Shown: positions 11,391 through 21,085 of the stretch, piece by piece | Layout: every line of letters starts with the position of its first letter | Numbering within the stretch: position 1 is the stretch's first letter | Assembly (NCBI GenBank): GCA_002221725.1 | Contig: NJFT01000333.1 | Location: 1-32,954, forward strand | DNA: 32,954 bases | From: Scedosporium boydii | Taxonomy: Eukaryota > Ascomycota > Sordariomycetes > Microascales > Microascaceae | Direction of reading: 5' to 3' | Translations under genes and position numbers: made by a program | Notes under the pieces: model-generated | Databases searched by the model: none | What the model was told of the DNA's origin: nothing | The model's input: only the letters and a program-made list of their open reading frames with translations

Positions 11391-13183
11391 AGTGTTGCCG
11401 AGAGGAACAAGCCATCGCCGAGCTTTTGGATCGAGTTTGTCTCGTCCTCCACATTGGACTTGTGCTCATGCGTAGTCGGCACACATACTTGAAATCAGCA
11501 CTCCTTCATCATGTAATCTAAGCGCCCGATTTAGATGCGGCGAACTTCCCCTGTGTCCAGCCTTTCCTGTGAGGCCTTGTGTCTCATCTTGACGCCGTCG
11601 CTGCGTGCTTGTGAGGCTAAAGGTATGCACTCGAAATAGCATTTGATCCATTCGGGGGGACCTTATCAGTGTTCCTGACATCAAACTACCCTGTTCGTTA
11701 CTACATACACTAAGTCACTGTCGCCTTGTATACAAACACACCCATCGACAGGGGACGGCCGACTGGAGGGAAGGTCGTCATGAGGATTGCGATATCCAGT
11801 GCATCGGAACGTCGAAGGAGGGCACAGAAGAAGCAGCGCGAGGCGCGAGGGCGGGGTCCTCCTAAATTTAGAAGCCGCCGGCATGTGCCAGCGATCCAAC
11901 GTCAAGAAGGAGTATATGCAAGAAGAATCACGGCTTCCTGGTCAAGGATTGTATCTTTGCTCCCGTCATCTCTTCTTTGTCGAGGTTCGACACTCGTCCA
12001 CCAGTCAATTGCCGCCAGCTGGTTCAATGTCATCACTTCGCATCACAGACACATTGACGTGCCATCTAGGCAACGAGGTTTTTACCTCCAACCGCCCTCA
12101 CAATGAGGAGAAGAAACCAGCAAGCGCTAAGAATATTTCATCGCATCTCCCATTCCTTCTTCCCCCCTCCTACATTCTACAAAAATCTCCGATTGCTGGA
12201 CCACGAGAGGCTCCCCTGATCTTGGGATGCTGTTCAAGCCCACGCAGCGAATCAAGTCAGAGCCTCATCCGCCCTACCACAAATTCACGTGCCTAAGCGC
12301 CCGCACTATTCTAAGCGCCCACGTCCTCCTCGTCGGCGGCTTTGGTGCCTCGTTCTCACCGCAGCCCTCACGCCGAACGGGCTTGTCGTAGCCAGTGATT
12401 CTTCATCTTTAAGCTCCCAGCGCCGTCCATTCTCCTGCCCCCTGGGGACAAGCTTTATTCCATGCACTCCCTCCCTCAACGCCCCCTTGCCAGTCGGATG
12501 AACTGCTACCCAATCGTCACAACAGAATCTCTCCGATACGCCCGCTCCTGGGAGAGAACCGACGTCTCGGGCGCCAATGTACGTAGCCCAGCCCAAATCC
12601 CTGGAGCCAGGTTTCAGTATGCGGAAAAGACAGCGTTGGGACGCCGCAGGTGCGTTGATACCAACAACCACCCCCTCCCCTTGAATCTCGGCCGATTCAA
12701 GTTTGCTCACATCCGCTGCTCTGGTTGGGCTTCGGGACACATGGGCGCCCTGCAAGGTACACACGGACATCACACATCTCACACTCCATGGGTTTGGGCG
12801 AGCCGCAACATTGCTGCCATTCTTGGCCTGTTGACGCTGTGGGTAGGAGAGATAGAAGCTCGTGCAGGAGATGGGGGGCGTGTTGCCGCCGAACGGCCCT
12901 TGGACCAGGTTTGAGTGGATCTCTACTGGAAAGCCCTATCTCACCTGCTAGAACTGCACAGACTGCCTGGCATGCTGCAAAGTGTGATATTAGTATATTC
13001 GGAATACCTCCTTGGCGTCTTCATTCTTGCCCTGGCATCATCGTGAATCTGGAACCTTGCTTTCACCCCTCCCCTTCCCTGAAGGTTCCACCCCCAATCT
13101 CCTTCTTTGACGCCCCCGGACACATGTCGTCACGTAGATACCCGGCACGCCGGGCCTGCTAGATGATGCAATGAGCAAAACTT

Positions 13184-13246
13184 GGGCAAGTGGCCCAGCG
13201 GCAAAGGACGTATCACTCGAAAGTGAAGCGAGTTCCTCGGCATCTA
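13184..13246 (+). pseudogene. tRNA-Arg(UCG)-like relic, 5' half only
   Basis: The segment TGGCCCAGCGG (13191-13201) fits the RNA polymerase III A box. The bases after it keep the D-arm and anticodon-arm layout of eukaryotic tRNA-Arg(UCG): GGCAAAGG, then CGT, then an arm containing TCG at 13217-13219. The anticodon arm is disturbed: the best stem is TCACT/AGTGA around a 4-base loop, where an intact tRNA has seven. The 3' half shows no B box (GGTTCGANTCC), and nothing downstream pairs with the presumed acceptor strand GGGCAAG. If the resemblance is real, this is a decayed tRNA copy and not a working gene. A chance A-box match is the main alternative. Confidence 0.25.
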
Positions 13247-14089
13247 AAAATATACCATATCACGACCCGCTCATGCGACCTTAGGGCGTAACCGCCCCAC
13301 GATAAGGAGCCAAAAAAAAAGGCACTGGGGAGTGTTGCAACTTGACTTCCGTCTGGCTCCTCATGGCTAGATGCTGGTGATCATGTATGCGGGGCATTTT
13401 AGACGGTGCATTCCATGGGTTTATTTTCAACCGCCCCCTACATCGCGAGCCCTACGACAAGGAAAATCACTGGGGGCGACGAATAAGCTCGAATACCAGA
13501 GATGACAGGATGGATAGTAAGCGCTTAAGTGAGTCTAGCCCCTGCCACTGCTGTGCCCGCCGCCATCCCCGGTGAAACGGAGAGATTCGGTCCTTCGTTT
13601 GCATGTTTCGAGACAGATGATCACAATCTAGCCGACTCCCAGAATAGAAGCAAATCTAAAATGTCCGCTCACCAAGCGGCATGCGAGAGTTGAGATTGAA
13701 ATGCGACCCAAGCCAGCACGAGATCTAAGAAAAGAACATGCGCACGTACAGGAATATGTGACATCTTGTCGCTTCGCGTTCTTCATCGCGGAAGACGGCC
13801 GTGGTCCCGCCTAGACCTGCCTAGTGGATCTCCAAGTTGTCCCTCTCTCTCTCACCCAAAGGCCAACACTCATTACTACGCTTCGCTTCCTGTAGGCTGT
13901 ATTCATCGTTTCCCTCGCCAGAGGGGGCGGGGAGCTTCGGGAACATCGACCCCGGAAAATGCGCAGCCCAAAGGAATATGTCGCGGGAGGTCATTCCTCG
14001 TGGAAGTGGGACAACAGGACGCACGAAGTACGCATACGATGTAAATGCAGGTAGGAATTAGCGGGGAGGCGAAAAAAAAGATATTTTTA

Positions 14090-14800
14090 GACATTCTCCC
14101 CCTGTCCTGCTCTGTTCTGGGATCCGATCTGCCGCCTTTTCTTATTTCCCAACCCGCCCTGACGCACAACACACGCTGCCTCCCAGACACTCACACCCTG
14201 TGCTCCAACCCTCCAACCTCCCACAGACACACACCATCCACTAACAAGCGAGAGAAAGCAGGTGGGAGCTGGGGACTGCGACCGAGATCTCGCAGCACGA
14301 TCTGCTCGTTTCTAAAATAAGAAACAAAATAACCGCAGGGTCAAATTACCACTCTGCCCTCGCTTCTCCCCTCGTCGCTTACTCGTACATTATTCTCTCT
14401 CGCAAAACCTCCCGTTTCTTTTCTGTTCTCCTTGGGGAATACTACGATACTCTTTTGAGCTGATTATATTAATTTTTCTTCTTCTTTTTTTTTTTGCCTC
14501 TCTTCTTCCTCCGCCTCGGCTCAATCTCACATCCGAGAAATGGGCGAACCCTTTAATCACTCTCATGCTGAACAGTATCCAACACCCTTGTCCAACACAC
14601 AACCCCAAAACGTTCGCGGTTTATTCCTGCAGGAAGATCTATTTTCTTTTCTATTCTTTTCTCATCGGCCTGCTTAGTGATTATTACATTATCCTCCTAA
14701 ATTGATCTCTCACCGTTTGTTTGTTTCTTCCCTCTGTACTTCCCACCTTCCTCGCTTGCCATACCCAAAAGAGTCTTTCTCACTTCCCTGAGCTCCCTTC
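14090..14800 (+). promoter_or_regulatory. Pyrimidine-rich, leader-like block
   Basis: For about 700 bases the plus strand is dominated by C and T runs, for example around 14340-14430, 14465-14520 and 14640-14790, including a T11 tract near 14485-14495. Such tracts are typical of core promoters and 5' untranslated leaders of well-expressed genes in filamentous fungi. That suggests plus-strand transcription starting here. What would be transcribed is unclear: only a 45-codon ORF and a broken coding-like segment on the opposite strand lie before the 3' end of SWC4. A noncoding RNA or a promoter orphaned by gene decay are possible. Confidence 0.3.
14540..14677 (+). CDS. Possible 45-codon small ORF
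   Basis: An ATG in a reasonable context (GAGAAATGG) sits right after the pyrimidine-rich block and opens 45 codons ending in TAG. The product starts MGEPFNHSHAEQ and ends with a Phe-rich tail (SFLFFSHRPA). There is no recognisable domain or clear splice donor. It could be a small protein, an upstream ORF in a leader, a first exon whose remainder I cannot see, or chance. Confidence 0.12.
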   Translation: MGEPFNHSHAEQYPTPLSNTQPQNVRGLFLQEDLFSFLFFSHRPA

Positions 14801-15025
14801 TACAATAAGAGTAAAAAAAAACACCTCGGCTTGTTACCGGGATGCGGAAAACGAAGAGGAAAGAGGGCAAGGGAAAAGAAATAAAATAAAATACAAGAAT
14901 GGGGTGGGATTATGCGACAAGGGCATTCCTGCTGCTGTTGGGTACACAAAGCAAAATTTTGTCGAGCCTCCGAGCGGCTATTGACACACCCCCTTCACCC
15001 TACCTCCCTTTTCGCGATGGGATGG

Positions 15026-15493
15026 TCAAGGAAGTAGCCTCGATGTACATTTTCTTGAGCACTTGTAATTCGACGAGGAAGCCGAGTAGATATCACGTAG
15101 GATGTAGGAGCATGTGATGAGGGTAACGGTTTTGGTATTCTCGTTGGCTGAACAGGTCGCGATGACGATGGCGTGAAACCGAGCGCTTCGAAGGAATGAA
15201 TGCCGTACTGCTTGATTTTTGGTCTGTTCTCGGGATCGGCATAGTTTGGTCCGAGCCCGTCTCGGAATCCGGTGATGGAGCAGGTGCTCTTTGGGGGCTT
15301 TCCGGAGGGATAATTGTTACCGCTAGAAATGCCAGGAAGACCGGTTGGGATCACGAGGTGTTCTAACTAGGGGAAACCGTCTCGGCGTCCGAATCTTGTA
15401 GGCATTGTGGCTGGAGAGCTGGAGGTGTGTTGTGAGCCATCAGCGTGGTGACAGATGGATAAATCTTAGCAAGAGAGTGAGTGCGCCTTTCAT
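15026..15493 (-). pseudogene. Coding-like segments in shifted frames; possible broken small secreted protein
   Basis: Read on the minus strand, an ATG at 15493 begins MKGALTLL, which resembles the start of a signal peptide, but that frame stops after 17 codons. Three adjoining segments in different frames look more like protein than the surroundings: about 15485-15366 (ending CLQDSDAETVSPS, then stop), about 15357-15195 (containing KSTCSITGFRDGLGP and KIKQYGIHSFEALGF), and about 15200-15026 (containing AIVIATCSANENTKTVTLITC, broken here after the first cysteine: AIVIATC then SANENTK then TVTLITC). Many codons end in C or G, and four cysteines are spread over the set. Either small frameshifts have broken a short secreted-protein gene, or the splicing is one I cannot resolve; a weak GTCACC...TTTCTAG intron would join the first ATG to the middle segment. 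I recognise no family. Confidence 0.25.
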
Positions 15494-15861
15494 GGTGCTG
15501 GGAGGAGATTCGGTCGTTGAGATGCGGTAATCCGCATTCTGGCTCTACGAGCAACGGTAGCCACGATATCACATCGAGACTGAATGATAAGAGGTCAATG
15601 GTGGTCCTCTGGTATTAAGAGATGCTCGTGGCACCTTGGCAATATGTGCTGCTCTGCTCTCCACCATATCAAATAGCTCAAGCAATCAATCCCTCGCGCA
15701 ATATACGTTCCAACGCGCAAAGACAATCCCATAAGCCCCAACATACCCCTAGCCAGTTCCTATAACGCCATAGTTTTGAAACATCAAAGATACTCTCTCC
15801 TCCAAGCCTCCTAGAAGCTAGAAAGGAAGCCACGGCCCTTGCCTCTCTAGGTCTCCCAAAG
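15494..15861 (-). other. Region downstream of SWC4
   Basis: This holds the presumed 3' untranslated region and terminator of SWC4, read on the minus strand. I see no canonical AATAAA close to the stop codon, which is common in fungi. No other gene is evident. Confidence 0.4.
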
Positions 15862-17742
15862 TTATTTCTTCTGCCTCTTGGAGCTCTTGTCGCTCGTTGT
15901 GCTAAGCACGCTCGCGCTGCGCTTGTGCCCACTACTGCCCGGCCGTGCCAACTTATCTTTATCCTTCTCACCACCCGCGGCTTCAGCCCCTTCCTTAGGG
16001 GCGTCGAGCGCTGGGACATCTGGTTTGTCCCCTGAGGAGCCTGCCGCCGCCTCAGCAGCCGGGGCGGCAGCAGCTTTCTCAGAGTCCTTTTCTGCTTGTG
16101 CACTTGCGTCAGACTTCTTGGCGGTTTCGCCCGCAGCGGCGCCGGATGCTTTCTCTTCCGCAGCCTCACCGCTCGCCTTATCCCTATCGCCAGCCTCATC
16201 CTCCGCAGCTTTGGCCTCAGCCTCGCGGAGCGCCTTCTTCTGTGTCTCGATCTTGAGCTCCGAGTCGAGCTTGTCCCCCTGCTTCCTCACATCAAGTAGG
16301 CTGATGATGGACGACAGCAACCGTTCGTACTGAGTCGTGACATTGTACGTAGGCATCGTAAGCCTCGTGGGGAAGTCAAGCTCCGTGAGAACATTCGTAA
16401 TGCGCAGCTGCATCTGGCCCGACCTCTGGCTGAAGAGCCTATTAATCCTCTCCGTCCTGAAAGTTGGTCCGGACGAGAGCCTGTCATGGTGCGACACGCC
16501 GTAGAGGATCTGGTCTTGCTGCGACAGTTTCTTCTTCTCTGCTGCTGCCGCGGCGCCCTTCTTCGCCGCCGGTGCCGTCGGCGTCTGCGTAGGTCCTACG
16601 CTGCTAGACTCTCTGCGGGCCTGAGCCGCCGCAGACGAAGCCGCGATGCTATCGCGCCGGTTTTGTGTCGTGGTGGGTTCCGTCGGCGTCGCCTGAGCGG
16701 CAGTCGAAGGACTAGTTCCCTCGGCGGCGGCAGGCGCGATCGACTTTCTCTTCTTCGACTTGTCGACCGCCAGGAGGTTCTGTAGTAGGGATTGTAGGCC
16801 CGCGCTGGATTTGAAGCTGCTGATGTCCTGATCCGTGTGCGGATAGTCGAGGCGCCTGTATAATTCGCGGCGTTCCTCGTTGAACCGCTCGTTACGCGCC
16901 ATGATGCGCCGCACCTCGACAAGAAGCGACTCCTCCTCCTTGGCCTCGTCCCTCGACCGCTCCAGGAACGCAGCGGCGTACTGCTTCCGTGCCGCCTCGG
17001 AAACGGGGTCGAATTTGGACATCACCACGTAGAGGTTCTTCTCCGCATCCGTCATGTACTGCTCCGGTTTTTGTACCACCATCATCTTGGATGCGACTTC
17101 GTAATATCGCGCCTTTAGGTCCTCCAACGTTCGATCCTTGGGCGCCGGGATGATCGCCTTACTCTCATCTCCGTCCGCCCCCGTCTCGCCGTTCAAAGCC
17201 GAAGGAACAAACTCGTACCGATCCCAAATCACCGGCCACCGTAGGTCGTACTCTTTCGCCAACGACAATAGGTAGTCTGTCTCGTCCTTGGTCCAATCCA
17301 AGTTTTGCAGGTTGAGTCGATATTGGTCATCGCTGTATTGTGGAACGGTGACCTTGACGCTGTACTTCGCAAAGGCCGAATCCTCCATCTTCTTCTCGCC
17401 TCCGTTCGCTGCACCACTTTCTCCAGTCGCCGCAGGCGCAGCACCGGGCGCCCGCTTGGGTTTCCTCCTCCAGTGCCTTAGTACTAAGCTCGAGTCATCG
17501 CGCGCCGAATTTCGAAAAGGCCTTAGCTCCCACGATGCCGCGGGCTTCTTGTTTATGAACCTCCTCTTCTTGAACGTCACTTCCGGCGCGATGACGATGG
17601 GGTTGTCGCCTCCGAGGCTCTGTACTTCTCGCGCGAGACCCTTGAGATTCGCTCGGGGCGCCGAGGACTTCGCTTTTTTAAATGGCCGGGGGGCGCCATC
17701 GGTCGGTAGGTTCAGGACATCGCGAACGTCGGAAGACGACAT
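15862..17742 (-). CDS. SWC4: SWC4/DMAP1-family subunit of the SWR1 and NuA4 chromatin complexes
   Basis: A single uninterrupted exon of 626 codons. Swc4 (DMAP1 in animals, Eaf2) is a nuclear subunit shared by the SWR1 complex, which deposits H2A.Z, and the NuA4 histone acetyltransferase. Visible marks are the family N-terminus (MSSSDVRDVLNL), a conserved basic segment around residues 56-98 with FKKRRF and LRHWRR, and a SANT/Myb-like domain around residues 138-215 (LNLQNLDWTKDETDYLL, then LRWPVIWDRY and LKARYYEVASKM). The DMAP1 C-terminal region follows around 420-485 (SQRSGQMQLRITNVL). Residues about 330-405 are a Ser/Thr/Ala-rich linker. Residues about 500-626 are a low-complexity Ala/Lys/Glu tail ending in basic SKRQKK, making the protein longer than the 476-residue yeast form. 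The start is the first ATG of the conserved N-terminus. It is divergent from the p24 gene. Confidence 0.95.
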   Translation of the reverse strand: MSSSDVRDVLNLPTDGAPRPFKKAKSSAPRANLKGLAREVQSLGGDNPIVIAPEVTFKKRRFINKKPAASWELRPFRNSARDDSSLVLRHWRRKPKRAPGAAPAATGESGAANGGEKKMEDSAFAKYSVKVTVPQYSDDQYRLNLQNLDWTKDETDYLLSLAKEYDLRWPVIWDRYEFVPSALNGETGADGDESKAIIPAPKDRTLEDLKARYYEVASKMMVVQKPEQYMTDAEKNLYVVMSKFDPVSEAARKQYAAAFLERSRDEAKEEESLLVEVRRIMARNERFNEERRELYRRLDYPHTDQDISSFKSSAGLQSLLQNLLAVDKSKKRKSIAPAAAEGTSPSTAAQATPTEPTTTQNRRDSIAASSAAAQARRESSSVGPTQTPTAPAAKKGAAAAAEKKKLSQQDQILYGVSHHDRLSSGPTFRTERINRLFSQRSGQMQLRITNVLTELDFPTRLTMPTYNVTTQYERLLSSIISLLDVRKQGDKLDSELKIETQKKALREAEAKAAEDEAGDRDKASGEAAEEKASGAAAGETAKKSDASAQAEKDSEKAAAAPAAEAAAGSSGDKPDVPALDAPKEGAEAAGGEKDKDKLARPGSSGHKRSASVLSTTSDKSSKRQKK

Positions 17743-18452
17743 CCTTGCGTCGCCCTTCGTTGGTCAGGGATTCGATATATGTCTCCGAGGCGCAGATGAG
17801 GATGGAATTCGTGCTGGGTTGGAATAATGATGATCGTGTGGATGTCTAATCCGAGCTCATCCTAGCGGATAGATCCCAGCCCACAAAAAAAAAAATTATG
17901 CAGTCGAGGTCGAGATGGGCCGTGATGGGGTGCGGTGGCTTCGACTCGAGATCCGGGTGGGACTGTTTCTTGGATCGTAACTCTAATTGAAAGTTTTCAG
18001 GTGGAGGAACTTCCATGACGATAAAATCGAGCCTCCCAAGACGCGACCGTGCTTAATCTTCCGATGTTTTGCCGTAATCTGTTTCGAAGATTCGGACGTC
18101 CACCAGGACTAGGTACTGATAAGGTAGTATCTCCACGTGACGTCCCCTTTCCTTCTCTCAGCCCGAATTTTCGAACGTGGCAGCTTCGCATCGAGACCGC
18201 GCAGCGAACGAGATCGACGAGAGACCCCAAGTTGACGAACCTCCCACCCTCCCCTATTCGATCCATCGTCCTCAATTCAGCAAAGCACAACCAGGACATT
18301 CCGAGCGGTATCCTCCCCTCACGCCCCGGAACCACAGTGATACCTTTCCGAATAATCAACGGATTATCACACCAAATTGGTTCCTCGGTCCCCTTTTCAA
18401 CAGCTGGTCACGAGCTCCCAACAGCAATCCTCGCCATCCACCCCGAGGCAAA
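17743..18452. promoter_or_regulatory. Divergent promoter shared by SWC4 and the p24 gene
   Basis: These 710 bases separate two start codons pointing away from each other, so they must hold both promoters and leaders. Just upstream of SWC4 lies an A10 run near 17885. The most conspicuous candidate site is the composite CACGTGACGTC at 18134-18144. A C/T-rich stretch just after it (about 18145-18160) fits a leader for the plus-strand gene. No ACTTCGTA motif was found here. Confidence 0.6.
18134..18144. promoter_or_regulatory. Composite E-box / CRE-like site CACGTGACGTC
   Basis: A palindromic CACGTG E-box overlaps TGACGTC. Read on the other strand it contains GTCACGTG, the consensus of the Cbf1/CDEI class of bHLH factors, while TGACGTC resembles a CRE site for bZIP factors. 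It lies 392 bases from the SWC4 start and 319 bases from the p24 start. Binding is inferred from the motif only. Confidence 0.4.
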
Positions 18453-19305
18453 ATGCGAGCCCTCTTCCCTCTCCTAGCGCTCAGCGGCCTAGCCCAGGCC
18501 CTCTACTTCTACATCGATGGCGTAACCCCGAAATGCTTTATCGAGGAGCTCCCTAAGGATACCCTCGTGGTAGGCGACTACACAGCCGAGGAGTACGACG
18601 AGCAGAGGAGGGCGTGGGTTTCCCATGATGGCATTAACATCTACATCTCTGTCGATGTAAGTTTTCTCCGTTTTTCCTCTCCCCATTCTCTATTGCGCCT
18701 TGCAAAACTACATTGGTCCCTGTCTTTGTGATTTGTGCTTTGAGTGACTTACACTAGACCAGGAAATCTTCGACAATGACCACCGCGTCGTCTCCCAGCG
18801 CGGCTCCAAATCCGGCCGCTTCACCTTCACCGCCGCCGACGCGGGCGAACACAAGCTCTGCTTCACCCCCAGCTCCTCGTCCGGCCGCAACGGATGGCTC
18901 AGCGTCAACAACCCCAACGGCGGCGTCCGTCTGAACCTCGACCTCGCCATCGGCGAGACCAGCCAGCTCGAGAGCTCCGACAAGAACAAGCTCGAGGACA
19001 TTGCTAGCCGTATCAAGGATCTCAACGCGCGTCTTAATGATGTTAGGAGAGAGCAGGTGTTCCAGCGTGTAAGTATTTCGTGGACACACACAGACGCAGC
19101 CTTGGAAGTCACGACGGAGACTCCTTATGCTAACCTTCTGCGCCCTTTTAATCAGGAACGTGAGGCCGAGTTCCGCGATCAATCCGAAGCCACCAACGCC
19201 CGTGTCATCCGCTGGATCGTCATCCAACTCGTCATCCTCTCGGCAACCTGCGCCTGGCAACTCTCTCACCTCCGCTCTTTCTTCATCAAGCAAAAGCTCA
19301 CCTAA
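18453..19305 (+). CDS. p24-family cargo receptor, alpha class (TMED4/TMED9, Erp1/5/6-like)
   Basis: Three exons, 18453-18656, 18763-19068 and 19156-19305, give 219 residues; both introns are phase 0 with GTAAGT donors and ACTTAC/CTAAC branch sites. p24 proteins are type I membrane proteins that load cargo, notably GPI-anchored proteins, into COPII vesicles and return by COPI. Residues 1-16 are a signal peptide. The GOLD domain follows with the conserved CFIEEL at 28-33 and the cysteine pair C28/C101 (GEHKLCF). A coiled coil spans about 131-180, and the membrane segment about 190-206. The tail HLRSFFIKQKLT carries the FF export signal and a KxKxx retrieval signal. The match to GRFTFT and QR in the lumenal domain points to the alpha class. 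An in-frame ATG at 18177 would add 92 residues and bury the signal peptide, so 18453 is preferred. Confidence 0.92.
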
Positions 19306-21085
19306 ACCTGAATACCACCACTACTTCTGTTTTTAACCCGCCATGCTCTCTCTCTCTCTCGTGAAACTGTTCAAATACATGACATTCTTCCGTCTTTTCC
19401 AGGATGGGAAAAAACAACTGTCCATTTAGGGATTTGTTTTTGGCGACTAGGGGGAACCATGGTTTTTTCTTTTACGCATGTTATTCTCTTTTTTTATCTC
19501 TTAATATACATGATGGCAAAATAGATGTATCGATGTAAGCTGTTGTGTGCGCGGTATACGGAGCGGGATGGAAAAGGTCTATGGAAAGGGAAGGGCTTAG
19601 GAAAGGCAAGGAGTGGTCTCTCCGGGAACTCTGGGACCTAGCTTGGTATGACGAGGTAGTCTGTCTTGTTTACCGGCGTGTTTTTTGCGCCTGGGGTTTT
19701 GTGTGAGGGTGCTATTACTCTCTCCAAATATGACGTCCGTTCTCTCTTCAAGTACTTCTCCAATCTCCTTTCTTCATAGTGTACATCGTGATAGCTTTCT
19801 CTCGCCGTAAGTAGTAACTGACCGCGGGAGAAGTACCTGAGCTGGGCAAACGATGAACATGACTGGCCGACAGGGATAAGATGATACAATTTGAAAGTCA
19901 CCATGAAAAATGCATAGTAGGTCGTTGAGTTTAAGTTATCAGATTATGCTCGAGTTTCCGTATACTCTTCTTGGTCTATCAACAGCTTATACTACTACTA
20001 TGACAAGGAACCCATTCCCTCCCAAACGCTCTGACAGCAGCCCGATCTGGGTGAAAGGCCGAGTTCCAAGATGCCACTTCCCAGCCATAAATACATGCTG
20101 TCTCCTGTATGGTAGGGCTCGGTTTCCACTTCCCAGGAACAAGAGACGGCAGTATTATGAGAGGCGCCCCCGCGAGAGGGGTATTAAGGGAAGAATAGAC
20201 ATCGAAAAAAAAAAATGGAAATACAATGGTCCTACAGAGTACCAATGCCAAACATCGTCATATGGCGAAACCAGTGCCACTGCCGAAGCCGGTATTCAAC
20301 CTCCCAAGGATGCCCCCAAGAAAATAAAACACGGAAGACGCCCGTCTCCAGTCGTCCCATGTTGCCTCCTGTCCTTGTCATGTAGTCGGGAGGTGTTCGG
20401 TAACATCGGTAGAAGTCGAAGCGGCGAATGTCGTATTAGTCTTCAATGGGGCTGGGTACTCCAAAGGGGCATCTAGCTTCAAGGCGAACACTAGCGAGAG
20501 TTTATCCCCTCCCCGTCGTTCAGGGATCTCCAAGTCCGTGGAACAGAGGAGAAAGGAAACTCGGCGGGTTGCGCGGTGAGGGCCGATGCAAGTTCCGTAT
20601 GTCGCCACTATGCCAGAAAACAAACAGAACAACGCCAAGAAAACACAAGACAGGAAAGGAAAAGAGATGCAGAATGAGAAATAGGCGGGGAAAGAACCGC
20701 AATATTGCAAACAGTTGACTCATCACAAGAGAAGGCCGTCCGACGCCAGAACAAGGATCATGATCGTGATTGGGGTACAAAATGCAAGAGGCGGAAACAC
20801 GCGGTCTAGTCTGTGCGTAGAAAGTGCCGTCAAGAGGACTCCGAGAGGCTTGCCGTGTCACGATTTGAGGAAATAACAAAAAAACAACATTTCGTGCGCC
20901 GGCCGGATCGATTGTTCGGAGAATTCCAATGCCCCAGTTATATCTCCATTGCGGCAAGTCTGTACAGAGTCGAAATCGGAAGGTTTTCCGCTCATTGTTC
21001 AACAATAAGAGCAAATCAACCGGGTACACGAGAGGGGAGTTAAAAAAGAAAGTGTACTGAGCCCAACATGAAAAGGACCAAAGAC
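19306..21085. other. Intergenic region between convergent genes
   Basis: This 1.8-kb region receives the 3' ends of the plus-strand p24 gene and the minus-strand kinase gene. Just after the p24 stop there is a CT repeat (about 19347-19360) and, further on, an AT-rich stretch (TTAATATACA near 19501) that may direct polyadenylation. A 188-codon open frame at 19910-20476 lacks coding character. Nothing else is recognised, and no ACTTCGTA motif was found. Confidence 0.5.

Larger units (their letters stand above)
6569..13183. other. Gene-free stretch, middle of the left desert
   Basis: I recognise no protein-coding gene in these 6.6 kb. Open frames up to about 190 codons (such as 7371-7946 plus, 11787-12296 plus and 12306-12782 minus) have neither coding-like codon use nor family motifs. 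The stretch holds the densest cluster of ACTTCGTA motifs: 8246, 8764, 8804, 10089, 11260, 11284, 11337 and 11382. There is a short GT repeat at about 9136-9147 and an 8-base inverted repeat (CCCTAGCC at 10593, GGCTAGGG at 10627). It may be regulatory DNA, noncoding transcription units or lineage-specific sequence. Confidence 0.45.
13247..15025. other. Gene-poor stretch containing a pyrimidine-rich block
   Basis: There is no recognised gene. The first 800 bases are unremarkable apart from a variant motif copy (CGAAGTACG at 14024). The rest is dominated by a strongly C/T-rich plus strand, annotated separately. Confidence 0.4.

Noticed and set aside
15878..17827. Open frames of 151 and 179 codons on the plus strand across SWC4 (15878-16333, 17288-17827)
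   Set aside because: They are antisense shadows of the SWC4 coding sequence, made stop-poor by its biased Ala/Lys/Glu codons. The SWC4 frame has clear domain matches.
19910..20476. 188-codon plus-strand frame between the convergent genes
   Set aside because: It lies in the 3' regions of both neighbours, contains an A-rich run read as lysines, and shows no protein-like pattern.
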